The notes: generated from the sequence alone by a model not told the origin. A DNA stretch of 59,824 nucleotides from Melioribacteraceae bacterium (GCA_015493615.1 WGCV01000012.1:1-59824), one strand, 5' to 3'; positions 9,676 to 18,874 are shown, numbered from the stretch's first letter. Translations and numbers: made by a program.

Positions 9676-10283
9676 ATAATTTAATTTTTATAGCGGTTTA
9701 TTTAATTGCCGCAGTTTTGGCAGTACGGAGCGGAGAGCTTAAAAGTTCTTCGTTCCGTTACCTCAAACCGGCACCGTTAGCGCTTCTTATAATTTATTCT
9801 CTGTTTGCTCCTTTTAACATTTTTCTCATTTTGGCTTTAATTTTTTCGGTAACAGGTGATATTTTTCTGCTGAACAAGGAAAAATATTTTACTTACGGTT
9901 TACCCGCTTTTTTGATTGCGCATCTGTTTTATATTTATTTGTTTTATTCGCTTGCTTCTTCGCCGAATCCATTAATCGGTCTGGCGATATTTGCGGTTAT
10001 CGATTTCATATTTTTTACCGTAAGGAAATCGTTAAAAAAGTATTTGCGCCCCGTATTATTCTATATGCTTGTGATTTCGTTTATGGTTTATTTTTCTCTC
10101 GGGTTTTCCGAAAATGGAGGCGTATTAATCGGAATCGGCGGAATTTTGTTTTTTATTTCCGATGGAGTTTTGGCGTTGAATAAGTTTCACAAGAAAATAA
10201 AGTTTTCGGAAATCATTATTCTCTCAACATATTATGCCGCCCAGCTTCTGATTGTTTTGGGAATTAAGAGTTTATATGTTTAG
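9672..10283 (+). CDS. YhhN / lysoplasmalogenase-family membrane protein
   Basis: 203 residues with about eight hydrophobic helices. The family signature can be seen in FRYLKPAPLALLIIY and IFSVTGDIFLLN, with a further acidic site near FISDGVLALNKF, as in YhhN/TMEM86 proteins. Human TMEM86B hydrolyses lysoplasmalogens; the bacterial function is less certain, so the substrate is inferred. The start is TTG at 9672, overlapping the MscS stop by four bases (TTGA). No alternative ATG keeps the first helix. After the stop, 10284-10368 holds no gene. Confidence 0.8.
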   Translation: MNNLIFIAVYLIAAVLAVRSGELKSSSFRYLKPAPLALLIIYSLFAPFNIFLILALIFSVTGDIFLLNKEKYFTYGLPAFLIAHLFYIYLFYSLASSPNPLIGLAIFAVIDFIFFTVRKSLKKYLRPVLFYMLVISFMVYFSLGFSENGGVLIGIGGILFFISDGVLALNKFHKKIKFSEIIILSTYYAAQLLIVLGIKSLYV

Positions 10284-10368
10284 CAAATGCACAATTTAAG
10301 TGAAGATAGGAAGGGACTAAAGATTTTGACCTGGCTACAAACCTTGAGGTTTAGCATTTTAACAGAGA

Positions 10369-11274
10369 TTACTTATTAATAGTTTCGGACACAGAAGATA
10401 AATCCAACTCTCTCTCATATTCTATTTTAGGTTCACTCAATAAGTTTAATTCCAATTGTTTGGTTTCTTTAAATCCGTGTAATTTAGTACGATATTTATG
10501 GAAAATTCTTTCGTTTTCAATTTCTAATTTTCTTCGCAAACTTATTTCCAAATACTCTTCTTCAATGTCTATCCCAAGAAATCTTCTGTTTAATAAGTTG
10601 GCGGCTATACCGGTTGTACTGCTTCCCGTGAAAGGATCTAAAATCCAAGCTCCTTGCTTTGTGGATGCAAGAATAATTCTTGTTAAAACGGAAAGCGGCT
10701 TTTGTGTGGGGTGTTTTCCGCAAGACTTTTCCCATTTGGAGATTGCCGGTAAAGCCCAAACATCTTTCATCTGTTTGTTGTCGTTAATCTCTTTCATCAA
10801 TTCATAATTGAAATAATGGGGAACTTTTGCATTTTTTCTTGCCCAAATAATTTGCTCGGTTGAATGTGTAAAATAGCGACAGGAAAAATTAGGTGGTGGA
10901 TTTGTTTTTTGCCAAGTAACAATATTAAGTATTTTAAAATCCAATTCAGTTAAAATCTGTCCGATACTAAAAATGTTGTGCATAGTGCCACTTATCCAAA
11001 TAGTTGCATCTTCCTTCATCTTATCACGAACAAGTTTAAGCCATTTACGGTTAAAATCATTTATGTATTCAAAGCCTTTTGATTTATCCCATTTGCCTTT
11101 GTTTACACTTGTTATTTTTCCGTTTTTTATGGTTAACCCATCGTTTGATAAAAAATAAGGCGGATCAGCAAAAACCATATCAAATTTAAAATCGAATTGT
11201 GGCAACAACTCGAAGACATCACCTTGTAATAAAGTAAATGCTTTGTCTTTTGATTTGAAGTAGGGTTTAAGCAT
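10369..11274 (-). CDS. DpnA-like beta-class DNA adenine methyltransferase
   Basis: 301 residues with beta-class motif order: catalytic motif IV DPPYF near residue 38 and SAM-binding motif I DPFTGSSTTG near residue 215. Between them lie NIFSIGQ, WQKTNPPPNFSCRYFTHSTE, WARKN, MKDVW and GKHPTQKP. This text is very close to the second methylase (DpnA) of the DpnII system, which methylates adenine in GATC and can act on single-stranded DNA. It is the last gene of a three-gene cassette, starting 3 bases after the nuclease stop. The C-terminal ~50 residues are an extra tail of no known domain. GATC specificity is inferred from similarity. Confidence 0.88.
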   Translation of the reverse strand: MLKPYFKSKDKAFTLLQGDVFELLPQFDFKFDMVFADPPYFLSNDGLTIKNGKITSVNKGKWDKSKGFEYINDFNRKWLKLVRDKMKEDATIWISGTMHNIFSIGQILTELDFKILNIVTWQKTNPPPNFSCRYFTHSTEQIIWARKNAKVPHYFNYELMKEINDNKQMKDVWALPAISKWEKSCGKHPTQKPLSVLTRIILASTKQGAWILDPFTGSSTTGIAANLLNRRFLGIDIEEEYLEISLRRKLEIENERIFHKYRTKLHGFKETKQLELNLLSEPKIEYERELDLSSVSETINK

Positions 11275-11277
11275 TTT

Positions 11278-11811
11278 TTACTCTGGTAATCCTAACCATT
11301 TTAATGGTATTCTATTAAATAGATAATGGCAGTTCATACTATTTATATAGTCTAAAGTATCTTTATATTGGTCATGTTTAAACCAATCATTCAAAACATA
11401 CACATATTCAACTTTCCAATCCAAACTTTGAACAAGTTTGGAATACTGTTTTCTTTTAAAATCACATGTTTGCAGTTTTTCGTCTACTGAACCAGCAACT
11501 TTTTGAAATTTTATTTCAATAATAAATAGTGTGTCTCTAACAATTACAAACAACCCATTGTCTGGCAATAGTTGTTTTGAAAGATACTTTTTCCAGTTAA
11601 TATTATATTCACCCAAGAATCTATAAAATTCGTGTTTTTTAAAACATCTTGCAATTTCTTTTCCTTGATAATAAATTCTTGAACCAGCGTTATTGTCCGT
11701 TTTTATAACTGTATAACCTTCAATTTTTTCAAAAAGAGAAATCAGATCAACTCTCTCTTCAAATAACAATCCCGTTTTAGTGTTAGCTCCACCTTGACCG
11801 TTTTCAATCAT
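11278..11811 (-). CDS. Putative type II restriction endonuclease (PD-(D/E)XK)
   Basis: A 177-residue protein between two adenine methylases, the place of the endonuclease in DpnII-type systems. A nuclease core is visible: Pro83-Asp84 in LLPDNG and Glu99-Ile-Lys101 in FIIEIKFQ, followed by GSVDEKLQTCDFKRKQY. The N-terminus is a Gly/Asn-rich motif (GGANTKTGLLFEE). It does not read like DpnII or MboI themselves, which are longer. It is therefore a different nuclease paired with DpnM/DpnA-like methylases, and cleavage at GATC is inferred only from those partners. A good ribosome binding site (GAGG) lies upstream of the ATG. Confidence 0.68.
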   Translation of the reverse strand: MIENGQGGANTKTGLLFEERVDLISLFEKIEGYTVIKTDNNAGSRIYYQGKEIARCFKKHEFYRFLGEYNINWKKYLSKQLLPDNGLFVIVRDTLFIIEIKFQKVAGSVDEKLQTCDFKRKQYSKLVQSLDWKVEYVYVLNDWFKHDQYKDTLDYINSMNCHYLFNRIPLKWLGLPE

Positions 11812-11823
11812 AATTTCCTCTTT

Positions 11824-12753
11824 TTATCTAGCAAATGATATAATTTTTTCATAAGCATTATTTGTAATTAACAATTCTGTTAACTCTCCTCTTTTATTTG
11901 GATTAGAATTTATATTTCTCCTTGCTAACACTCTTTTAATATTAAAATCACGATACAATTCATCAAAAAAATTATCGTTAGGATTTTTCCCTTTCACATC
12001 GGAATTGCTTAAAATCCAATTAAAACCCAATAGATCGATTTGTTCGCAGAACTTCGCAAGTCTGATTTGTTCGTTATCGTCGAATTCATCTTTTGCATAA
12101 GAATTGAAACTTGAAGTTTCGCTCAATGGTTTATAGGGCGGATCAAAATAAAACAAGGTATTTTGTGTGGTATAGCTTAAAGTTTCTTCGAAATCACCAT
12201 TCAAAATGGTTACCTTTTGCAAAACTTGGTTTACAGCTCTTAAATTGTTTTCATCGCAAATCATAGGTGTTTTATAACTACCAATGGGGACATTAAATTC
12301 GTTTTTGCGGTTTACACGGTAAAGTCCATTAAAGCAAGTCCGGTTTAAAAAAATAAACAAAGCTGTTTGAGTTGTTTTATCGGAAGTTCTGCTATTAAAT
12401 AGTTTTCTTTTTGAATAGTAATACTCTTTTTTAATATCCGGTATATCTTTTAATGAATGATATTCTTTTTCCCATTCTTGTAATATCGAAATTAAGTCTT
12501 CAACATTTTCTTTTATTGTTTGATATGAGTTTGTCAAATCTGTATTAATATCGTTAATTACGGCTTGTTCAATGTCAGGATATTTTTGTAAAATCCAAAA
12601 CAATACGGCGCCACCGCCAACAAATGGTTCGATGTATGTAAATCTGTCTTGTTTAATATTGTCAGGAATAGCATTGTCGATTTCACTTAATAGCTGCGAT
12701 TTCCCTCCAGCCCATTTTACAAAAGGTTTTGCTATTTTATTTGTTTTATTCAT
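11824..12753 (-). CDS. Dam/DpnM-like alpha-class DNA adenine methyltransferase
   Basis: 309 residues with alpha-class motif order: motif I FVKWAGGKSQLL (residues ~12-23), then YIEPFVGGGAVLFW, a target-recognition region around FLNRTCFNGLYRVN, and catalytic motif IV YFDPPYKPL near residue 200. These match the Dam/DpnM family, which methylates the adenine of GATC. It is the first gene of the cassette, 12 bases ahead of the nuclease gene. The cassette is AT-rich and uses many AAA, ATT and TTA codons, unlike dxs and the oxidoreductase beside it. It was probably acquired horizontally. Confidence 0.9.
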   Translation of the reverse strand: MNKTNKIAKPFVKWAGGKSQLLSEIDNAIPDNIKQDRFTYIEPFVGGGAVLFWILQKYPDIEQAVINDINTDLTNSYQTIKENVEDLISILQEWEKEYHSLKDIPDIKKEYYYSKRKLFNSRTSDKTTQTALFIFLNRTCFNGLYRVNRKNEFNVPIGSYKTPMICDENNLRAVNQVLQKVTILNGDFEETLSYTTQNTLFYFDPPYKPLSETSSFNSYAKDEFDDNEQIRLAKFCEQIDLLGFNWILSNSDVKGKNPNDNFFDELYRDFNIKRVLARRNINSNPNKRGELTELLITNNAYEKIISFAR

Positions 12754-12845
12754 TATTTATATTTTGGTTATCTCTACTGTGCGTGACAGATTTTATATAT
12801 TTAACTGTTTTTCAGAAACAACAAGGAAAACAGATAAAGATTTAC

Positions 12846-13856
12846 CTAACCCTTAACCTCAATCTCTCGCTTCTCATTTGCAGATTGGTAAAGAATGTCC
12901 ATCATTTTCATTCTGTGCAGAGCGCCGTCTATTGAGGAAACCACGCCGATTCCGTTTCTGATGGAAGCTACAAAATGCTTAATTTCATTCTCAAAGGATT
13001 TGTTGTAGAAGTTACGCGGATTAAGCGAATTACCAAGAGGCGAAACGTAAACTTTTTCATCTCCGAGGAGTTTGTAAGCGTTCAAAGGGAAAAGATGCGC
13101 CGTGCCGTGAGTCCCGAAGAAATCGAGAATAAGTTTATCTTTCTGTTCGGTTAAAGACCAGCTTACTTCAAAGCTCATTGCCAAATCATTCCCGAAACGG
13201 ATAAATCCGGCGGAGGAATCTTCCACGTCTTTGGTGCGGTGATTAAAATTAATTACCGATGCGCGCGTAATATCGGGATAATCAAGCAGCCAGATTCCCA
13301 AATCAAGTAGGAGAAGACCCAAATCCATTAAAGCTCCGCCGCCCGACTTCAAAGTTTCGTTGCTCCAAGTTTTGGTTGTGCTTCGTTTTCTTGCCCAGCT
13401 TGCGCGCACGTAATAGACATCCCCAATCTCTTTGCTTCCGAGGAAACTTTTCAGAAGCATTGCGTCAGGGCGGAAACGCAGGTTCATTCCAACCATCACA
13501 ATTTTATCATTTTTTACGGCGGCGGCTTTTATTTCCTTTGCCTCGTCGTAATTGCGTGAAGCCGGTTTTTCAATCAGAATATGTTTCCCCGCGTTTAGCG
13601 CGTCAATTGCAATTTGTTTGTGAGTATCAGTCGGGGTTGCAATAATAACAGCTTCCACATCGCTCTTTTTCAGAAGTTCGCGGTAATCCGCATAGCGTTC
13701 GCCGATGTTAAATTTATCGGCAACGTTTTTAAGCTGATTTTTCTTGATGTCGGCAACGGCTGATATTTCAGCGGTTTTAAGTTTACCGATAATGGGAAGG
13801 TAAACTAATTGGGCAATTCCCCCCAATCCGATTATCCCGATTTTAGTTTTCTCCAT
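12846..13856 (-). CDS. Gfo/Idh/MocA-family NAD(P)-dependent oxidoreductase
   Basis: 336 residues. Rossmann motif IGLGGIAQLVYLPII (Gly-rich, residues ~9-23), VADIKK at the end of strand 2, then IIATPTDTH and the family hallmark EKPASRNYDEA (the catalytic Lys in EKP). The C-terminal half fits the GFO_IDH_MocA beta-sheet domain. Such enzymes oxidise or reduce sugars, inositols or related polyols; the substrate cannot be read from the sequence. The ATG follows the dxs stop directly, with no spacer, so it is translated in the same operon. The 92 bases after it lead into the restriction-modification cassette. Confidence 0.88.
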   Translation of the reverse strand: MEKTKIGIIGLGGIAQLVYLPIIGKLKTAEISAVADIKKNQLKNVADKFNIGERYADYRELLKKSDVEAVIIATPTDTHKQIAIDALNAGKHILIEKPASRNYDEAKEIKAAAVKNDKIVMVGMNLRFRPDAMLLKSFLGSKEIGDVYYVRASWARKRSTTKTWSNETLKSGGGALMDLGLLLLDLGIWLLDYPDITRASVINFNHRTKDVEDSSAGFIRFGNDLAMSFEVSWSLTEQKDKLILDFFGTHGTAHLFPLNAYKLLGDEKVYVSPLGNSLNPRNFYNKSFENEIKHFVASIRNGIGVVSSIDGALHRMKMMDILYQSANEKREIEVKG

Positions 13857-15773
13857 TTATCCCGCCTTTGTTTTGCTCACTTTTTTCGCAAGGAAAGAAG
13901 TTACTCTCTCTTTAATTCCCTGCGGATCAATTTTCAGTAACTCGTGAAGTTCCTTCTGCGTACCGTGCTCGACAAATTCATCGGGCAATCCAATCCTCAA
14001 AACCTCGTTCTTGTAGCTTTTATCTTCAAAGTATTCTATAACCCCGCTTCCGAATCCGCCTACAATGGAATTTTCTTCAAGCGTTACAACTTTGTCAAAT
14101 TTAGATGCGATATAATCGAGCGTCTCGGTATCTAACGGTTTTATGAAACGCATGTTTATAAGTTCGGCGGAAATATTTTCCGCTCTCAGCATATTCACGG
14201 CTGTAGCGGCGTAATTAACCATCAAGCCGACTGCGAGCAGAGCGACATCTTTTCCTTCCGAAATTTTTTCCGCTTCGCCAATTTTTATTGTGTGAAGTTC
14301 ATCGTCAAGCGGAACTCCCACTCCCGAACCGCGCGGGTAGCGGATTGCAATCGGACCTTCTTCATATTTGTCGGCGGTGTAAAGCATGTGGCGAAATTCG
14401 TTTTCATCCTTCGGCGCCATAACTACCATGTGAGGCATCATTCTTAAATAGGTTAAATCGAAAACTCCGTGATGCGTCGGACCGTCCGCGCCTACAAGTC
14501 CGCCTCTGTCCAAAGCCAAAATAACGTTCAATTTTTGAAGCGCAATATCGTGAACAATCTGATCGATTGCGCGCTGCATAAACGTGGAATAAATGGCGAC
14601 GACCGGCTTGATGTTTTGAGTCGCAAGTCCGGCGGCAAAAGTAACGGCGTGTTCTTCCGCGATTCCGACGTCGAAATACCTGTCCGGAAACGCTTTCTGA
14701 ACGATGCTCATCCCCGTTCCGTCGGGCATTGCCGCGGTAATGCCAACAAGGCGTTTATCTTGTTCCATCAGCTTCACAAGAGTATTCCCGAAAACCGAAG
14801 TGTAAGATGGCGCGCCCGGCTTTTTGGGAAGAGTTTTGCCTGTAATTTTATCAAAGGGGGAAATACCGTGGAACTCCGTTGTGTGATCTTCGGCGGGTTT
14901 ATATCCTTTCCCTTTTTTTGTGTTTATGTGAACCAGAATGGGACCTGTGTAATCTTTAATATTTTCAAAAGTCTGAATCAGTTTGGGCAGATTGTGTCCG
15001 TTAAAAGGTCCGAAGTACCGGAATCCGAGAGATTCAAAAAGCATTCCCGGAGTAATAATGGACTTGATTCCGCTTTCCAAACGCGCCGCTGTTTTTCTTA
15101 AACGGTCGCCGAATTGATCTAATTTTCCGGTAAGTTCCCAGATTGCCCCCTTGAACCGATTGTATTCGGGATGCGCGGTGATGTTTGTAAAATAGTTTGA
15201 GATTTGCCAGACGTTAGGCGAAATCGACATTTGATTGTCATTTAGAACAACGATTAAATTTTTCTTCAGCATTCCGGAATTGTTCATCGCTTCGTATGCC
15301 ATTCCGTTTGTCATTGCTCCGTCGCCGATAACGGCGATCACTTTTTTATCTTCGTTGTTTAAGTCCGCCGCCGTCGCCATTCCGAGCGCAGCCGAAAGGG
15401 AAGTTGCCGCGTGTCCGGCGCCAAAAGTATCATACTCGCTTTCGTTCCGTTTCAGAAATCCGCTGAGTCCGTTAAGCTGGCGGATTGTGTGCATTTTGTC
15501 TCGGCGTCCGGTAAGTATTTTATGCGGATAAGCCTGATGTCCCGTATCCCAAACAATTAAGTCGTTGGGAGTGTCAAAAACTTTGTGGAGCGCAATTGTA
15601 AGCTCCACAACTCCGAGACTTCCGGCAAAATGTCCGCCGGTTTGACTGATTGTATCAATCAGAAATTTTCTGATTTCGTCGGCGAGTTCAACTAATTCGG
15701 TTTTGCTCATCGAGCGTATATCGGCTGGGCTATCTATTTTATACAGATATTTATATGATTCTTGATTATTCAT
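13857..15773 (-). CDS. dxs: 1-deoxy-D-xylulose-5-phosphate synthase
   Basis: 638 residues, the usual length. Condenses pyruvate and glyceraldehyde-3-phosphate with thiamine diphosphate, the first step of the MEP isoprenoid pathway. Signatures: GHQAYPHKILTGR, AATSLSAALGMA, the TPP-binding GDGAMTNGMAYEAMNN, GADGPTHHGVFDLTYLR, and the transketolase C-terminal domain (TLEENSIVGGFGSGV). It lies between xseB (13 bases upstream) and the oxidoreductase (0 bases). An xseA-xseB-dxs order is common in bacteria. ispD, a later step of the same pathway, is at 40172-40864. Confidence 0.97.
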   Translation of the reverse strand: MNNQESYKYLYKIDSPADIRSMSKTELVELADEIRKFLIDTISQTGGHFAGSLGVVELTIALHKVFDTPNDLIVWDTGHQAYPHKILTGRRDKMHTIRQLNGLSGFLKRNESEYDTFGAGHAATSLSAALGMATAADLNNEDKKVIAVIGDGAMTNGMAYEAMNNSGMLKKNLIVVLNDNQMSISPNVWQISNYFTNITAHPEYNRFKGAIWELTGKLDQFGDRLRKTAARLESGIKSIITPGMLFESLGFRYFGPFNGHNLPKLIQTFENIKDYTGPILVHINTKKGKGYKPAEDHTTEFHGISPFDKITGKTLPKKPGAPSYTSVFGNTLVKLMEQDKRLVGITAAMPDGTGMSIVQKAFPDRYFDVGIAEEHAVTFAAGLATQNIKPVVAIYSTFMQRAIDQIVHDIALQKLNVILALDRGGLVGADGPTHHGVFDLTYLRMMPHMVVMAPKDENEFRHMLYTADKYEEGPIAIRYPRGSGVGVPLDDELHTIKIGEAEKISEGKDVALLAVGLMVNYAATAVNMLRAENISAELINMRFIKPLDTETLDYIASKFDKVVTLEENSIVGGFGSGVIEYFEDKSYKNEVLRIGLPDEFVEHGTQKELHELLKIDPQGIKERVTSFLAKKVSKTKAG

Positions 15774-15786
15774 TTCTGCCTTTCTA

Positions 15787-15990
15787 TTAATTTTCTTCCA
15801 ATTCTTCGTCTAATTTTTTAATCTTAAGCTCGGCTTCTTTTAATTTTGTCTGGCAAATTTTAGTCAGCTTTATTCCTTCTTCGTAAAGTTTTAACACTTC
15901 GTCAAGGGGGACGTTCTCGTCTTCAAGAAGAGACGAAATCTCTTCGAGGCGCGCCAGCGCTTCTTCAAATTTTAATTTTTTTGTCGCCAT
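15787..15990 (-). CDS. xseB: Exodeoxyribonuclease VII small subunit
   Basis: A 67-residue acidic helical protein: FEEALARLEEISSLLEDENV, then LDEVLKLYEEGIKLTKICQ, the XseB signature. Several copies bind one XseA to form exonuclease VII, which degrades single-stranded DNA into oligonucleotides. The ATG lies inside the 3' end of xseA (19-base overlap), the usual coupled arrangement. Confidence 0.94.
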   Translation of the reverse strand: MATKKLKFEEALARLEEISSLLEDENVPLDEVLKLYEEGIKLTKICQTKLKEAELKIKKLDEELEEN

Positions 15991-17165
15991 TTTTCCAGTT
16001 CTATTTTATCGTCGTAAAATTCAATATTAATATTTTTATCCTGCAAAATTTTCTTCGCCGAATTGATTATTTTCTCATTTTGCCTAACAATCGAGTAACC
16101 TTTTTTTAGATTTTTCTTAACGTCGGCAGCTTCAATCGTTTTGTTGGCAAGATTTATTTTGTAATTCCAATTCTGTGTTTTTCTGTTTACGGAATTTTTA
16201 AGTCCGGTAAATAAATTATCAACAAATTGAACGCGGTTATAAACGGAATCGATATTTTTCCGGAATCCGTAAGAGCTTAATATTTGTTCTATTGTCGATT
16301 TCTTACTATTTAAGTAGTCATTGATTTTAATCTGAGAAGTATATAAAAAATCATTTAGATATGCAAAAATATCATCGCTGTTGGGAGTAGCCAATTCCAT
16401 CGCGGCGGTCGGGGTGGGCGCGCGTAAATCGGAAACAAAATCGGCTATTGTAAAATCAACCTCGTGTCCAACTCCGCTTATTACGGGAATTTTTGATGCG
16501 AAAATAGTCCGGGCGACAATCTCTTCGTTAAACGCCCAAAGGTCTTCGAGTGAACCTCCTCCTCTTGCTACAATGATTACGTCAACCTTTCCGTAGCGGT
16601 TCAGCTTTTCAATTGCCGCTACGATTTCTTCAGCGGCGCCTTCTCCCTGTACTTTAGCCGGAGCGTGGATTAGCTCGGCGAGCGGATATCGTCTTGTCGC
16701 CACGCTTATTAAGTCTCTTAATGCGGCTGCGCCGTCGGCGGTAACTATTCCAATTTTCCGAGGGAAACGGGGTATCGGCTTTTTTAATTCTTCTCTGAAA
16801 AGTCCCTCTTCGGCGAGCCTTCTTTTCAGACGCTCAAAAGCGGCTTGCAATTCGCCTTCGCCCGCAGGCGTCATTACTTTTGTGTTTATTTGGTAGCTTC
16901 CGCGCGGCGGGTAAACATTAACGCTTCCCGTTACAATAACTTTCATTCCGTCCTGAGGTTTGAAGAAAACTCCTCTGTTATAGCTTTTCCACATTGTGCA
17001 GCTTATCTGCGCATTGGAATCTTTAAGCGTAAAATACCAGTGCCCCGAGTAATGCGCAGTGAAGTTCGAAATTTCTCCAATTACACTAACCCGCCCGAAA
17101 TTATTTTCGAGCGTAAATTTTATTTCGTCTGTTATTTCGCTTACCGACTGAATTTGTTCGTTCAT
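15972..17165 (-). CDS. xseA: Exodeoxyribonuclease VII large subunit
   Basis: Catalytic subunit of the single-strand exonuclease VII. An N-terminal OB fold (VIGEISNFTAHYSGHWYFTL, then SYQINTKVMTPAGEGELQ) precedes the catalytic core: RKIGIVTADGAAALRD, VDVIIVARGGGSLEDLWAFN and ISGVGHEVDFTIADFVSDLR, ending in a coiled region. I place the start at ATG 17165 (MNEQIQSVSE), giving 397 residues, rather than at an upstream ATG at 17216. AGGAAAGAAGT sits just before 17165, and that ATG overlaps the methyltransferase stop as ATGA, a translational coupling junction. Confidence 0.95.
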   Translation of the reverse strand: MNEQIQSVSEITDEIKFTLENNFGRVSVIGEISNFTAHYSGHWYFTLKDSNAQISCTMWKSYNRGVFFKPQDGMKVIVTGSVNVYPPRGSYQINTKVMTPAGEGELQAAFERLKRRLAEEGLFREELKKPIPRFPRKIGIVTADGAAALRDLISVATRRYPLAELIHAPAKVQGEGAAEEIVAAIEKLNRYGKVDVIIVARGGGSLEDLWAFNEEIVARTIFASKIPVISGVGHEVDFTIADFVSDLRAPTPTAAMELATPNSDDIFAYLNDFLYTSQIKINDYLNSKKSTIEQILSSYGFRKNIDSVYNRVQFVDNLFTGLKNSVNRKTQNWNYKINLANKTIEAADVKKNLKKGYSIVRQNEKIINSAKKILQDKNINIEFYDDKIELEKWRQKN

Positions 17166-18040
17166 ACTTCTTTCCTGAATATTAGGCAGTACTGATGATG
17201 ACGGTTGCCGACCCACGCATTATTAACTCCGAGCGGAAGTAAGGGCTTGTCATTCTGAAGCCAGATTTTTTCATCTTTCAGCGTCCAGCTTTTTTCTCCT
17301 CGTTTTGTTAAACTTACGGCGGTGTCAAAAGCAAGCGGATAAAGCCGGCTATTAAAATAAACATTATTGGTAATGATTGTTAAATAGCCGCCCGGTTTAA
17401 TAATATCAAAAATCTCGTCAAAAATTTGAGCTTGTTTTTCGATAAAATCATCATACTCTTTTATGTTGCCGATGTCTTCTTTCTTTTTCGAGTAGCGCGT
17501 GTCGAGTCCGTTTTCTTTACGGGATTTTTGCCGGATGTTGTTTCGTTCAAGTTGATTCCAGTAGGGAGGAGAAGTAATTACATAATCTATTTCTTTTTCT
17601 CCGAGATATTTCTTCAGAAGAGATTTTAACTTTAAAGAGTTTCCCAATACCGGAATTATTTCCGATTCAAAATTTTTCTCATCAATCCTTTTTTTTGCGG
17701 TATCAAAATATTTTTTCATCAGTTCGATTCCGATGCCGTTGCGTCCCATATTTCCTGCGGCGATTAGGGCGCTTCCCGTTCCGAGAAAAGGGTCGAAAAT
17801 CCAATCTCCCTCTTTGGAAAAAAATGAGATAAACTCTTCAACAAGCGATTCAGGGTATTTAGCCGGATGAAGAATTTCGTTCTCTTTTCTTCTTCTCGGG
17901 GTATGAATAAACCATGACTTTGTGAACTTTATCCATTCCTTTCCGGTTAAGTTATTCAGCTTATTTTTTGTGTTGTATTTCCCTCTGCCGGGTATTTCGA
18001 TATACTTATTCTTATTATTCACAGGAAACCGAATGCTCAA
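17162..18040 (-). CDS. Solitary DNA methyltransferase (N4/N6 type, SPPYW)
   Basis: 292 residues. SAM-binding motif I is DPFLGTGSALIAA near residue 83, and the catalytic motif is TSPPYWNQLER near residue 155, with PGGYLTIITNN further on. SPPY(W) is most common in N4-cytosine methylases, so m4C is more likely than m6A, but this is not certain. HPAKYPESLVEEF before motif I is typical of the family. No endonuclease gene accompanies it. It leads the xseA-xseB-dxs operon and couples to xseA through ATGA. A regulatory, non-restriction role is possible. The target sequence is unknown. Confidence 0.82.
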   Translation of the reverse strand: MSIRFPVNNKNKYIEIPGRGKYNTKNKLNNLTGKEWIKFTKSWFIHTPRRRKENEILHPAKYPESLVEEFISFFSKEGDWIFDPFLGTGSALIAAGNMGRNGIGIELMKKYFDTAKKRIDEKNFESEIIPVLGNSLKLKSLLKKYLGEKEIDYVITSPPYWNQLERNNIRQKSRKENGLDTRYSKKKEDIGNIKEYDDFIEKQAQIFDEIFDIIKPGGYLTIITNNVYFNSRLYPLAFDTAVSLTKRGEKSWTLKDEKIWLQNDKPLLPLGVNNAWVGNRHHQYCLIFRKEV

Positions 18041-18111
18041 TTTTAATTAATTTACTAATTTAAGTATATTTAAAATAATATTCGAGAAATTTAGTGAAGA
18101 AAGGTGATTAA

Positions 18112-18867
18112 TTGAAAATTTTGGTTGTTAACGATGATGGGATTCACTCGCGGGGAATAGCCTCTTTAGCGAAAGCGTTAGAAGAAATTGCGGAAGTTTT
18201 TGTTGTAGCTCCATTGACCGAACAAAGCGCGGTCGGTCATTCGATTACTATGAAAATTCCTTTGAGAGTCCACAGATATTACAAGGGAGATGAGTTTTTC
18301 GGCTATGCTGTGGAAGGGACTCCCGCAGATTGCGTGAAAATGGGAATCAGAAATATTCTTAAATATAATCCCGATTTGGTTGTCAGCGGAATAAACAACG
18401 GCTCGAACGCGGCAATAAATTTAATCTATTCGGGCACGGTTTCGGCTGCGCGCGAAGCGGCGATAATGAACATCCCGTCGTTTGCGGTTTCGGTTGATTC
18501 TCATAACGTTGACGATTTTACATACGCCGGCAAAGTCGCTAAGAAGTTTGCCGAATTAGTCGCAAAGGAAGGTCTGCCGAAAGGAACTTTGCTTAACATT
18601 AATGTGCCCGATCTTCCCGAATCAGAGATAAAAGGAATAAAAGTTACCCGCCAAAGTATGACGCGCTGGGACGATTCCTATGAGGAAAGGATTGATCCTT
18701 ACGGAAGAAAATATTACTGGCTGCAAGGTACAATGCAGGAAGAAGAGGGCGAGGACAGCAGTTACGATTATTTTGCGGTCAAGGAAGGATATGTATCCGT
18801 AACTCCAGTTCATTTTGACCTAACGGATTTCGGAGCATACGAGAAATATAAAAACTGGAACTTTTAG
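18112..18867 (+). CDS. surE: 5'/3'-nucleotidase SurE (nucleoside monophosphate phosphatase)
   Basis: 251 residues. Starts with the SurE signature ILVVNDDGIHSRGI (metal-binding Asp-Asp), then PLTEQSAVGHSITM, VEGTPADCVKMGI, VVSGINNGSNAAINLIYSGTVSAAREA and TPVHFDLTD. SurE removes phosphate from nucleoside monophosphates and is linked to stationary-phase survival. The start is TTG at 18112, preceded by AGGTGATT. It is divergent from the methyltransferase operon, with 71 bases between the starts, so both promoters must lie there. The next gene begins 7 bases after its stop. Confidence 0.96.
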   Translation: MKILVVNDDGIHSRGIASLAKALEEIAEVFVVAPLTEQSAVGHSITMKIPLRVHRYYKGDEFFGYAVEGTPADCVKMGIRNILKYNPDLVVSGINNGSNAAINLIYSGTVSAAREAAIMNIPSFAVSVDSHNVDDFTYAGKVAKKFAELVAKEGLPKGTLLNINVPDLPESEIKGIKVTRQSMTRWDDSYEERIDPYGRKYYWLQGTMQEEEGEDSSYDYFAVKEGYVSVTPVHFDLTDFGAYEKYKNWNF

Positions 18868-18874
18868 GCTGCTT

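Noticed and set aside
14469-15101. 210-residue plus-strand frame opposite dxs
   Set aside because: It lies wholly within a strongly supported dxs gene, and its composition (Cys/Arg/Phe-rich) is that of an antisense shadow.
17166-17216. Upstream start of xseA at 17216
   Set aside because: The extra 17 residues (MGRQPSSSVLPNIQERS) lie within the methyltransferase gene and are not XseA-like; ATG 17165 has the ribosome binding site and an ATGA junction.
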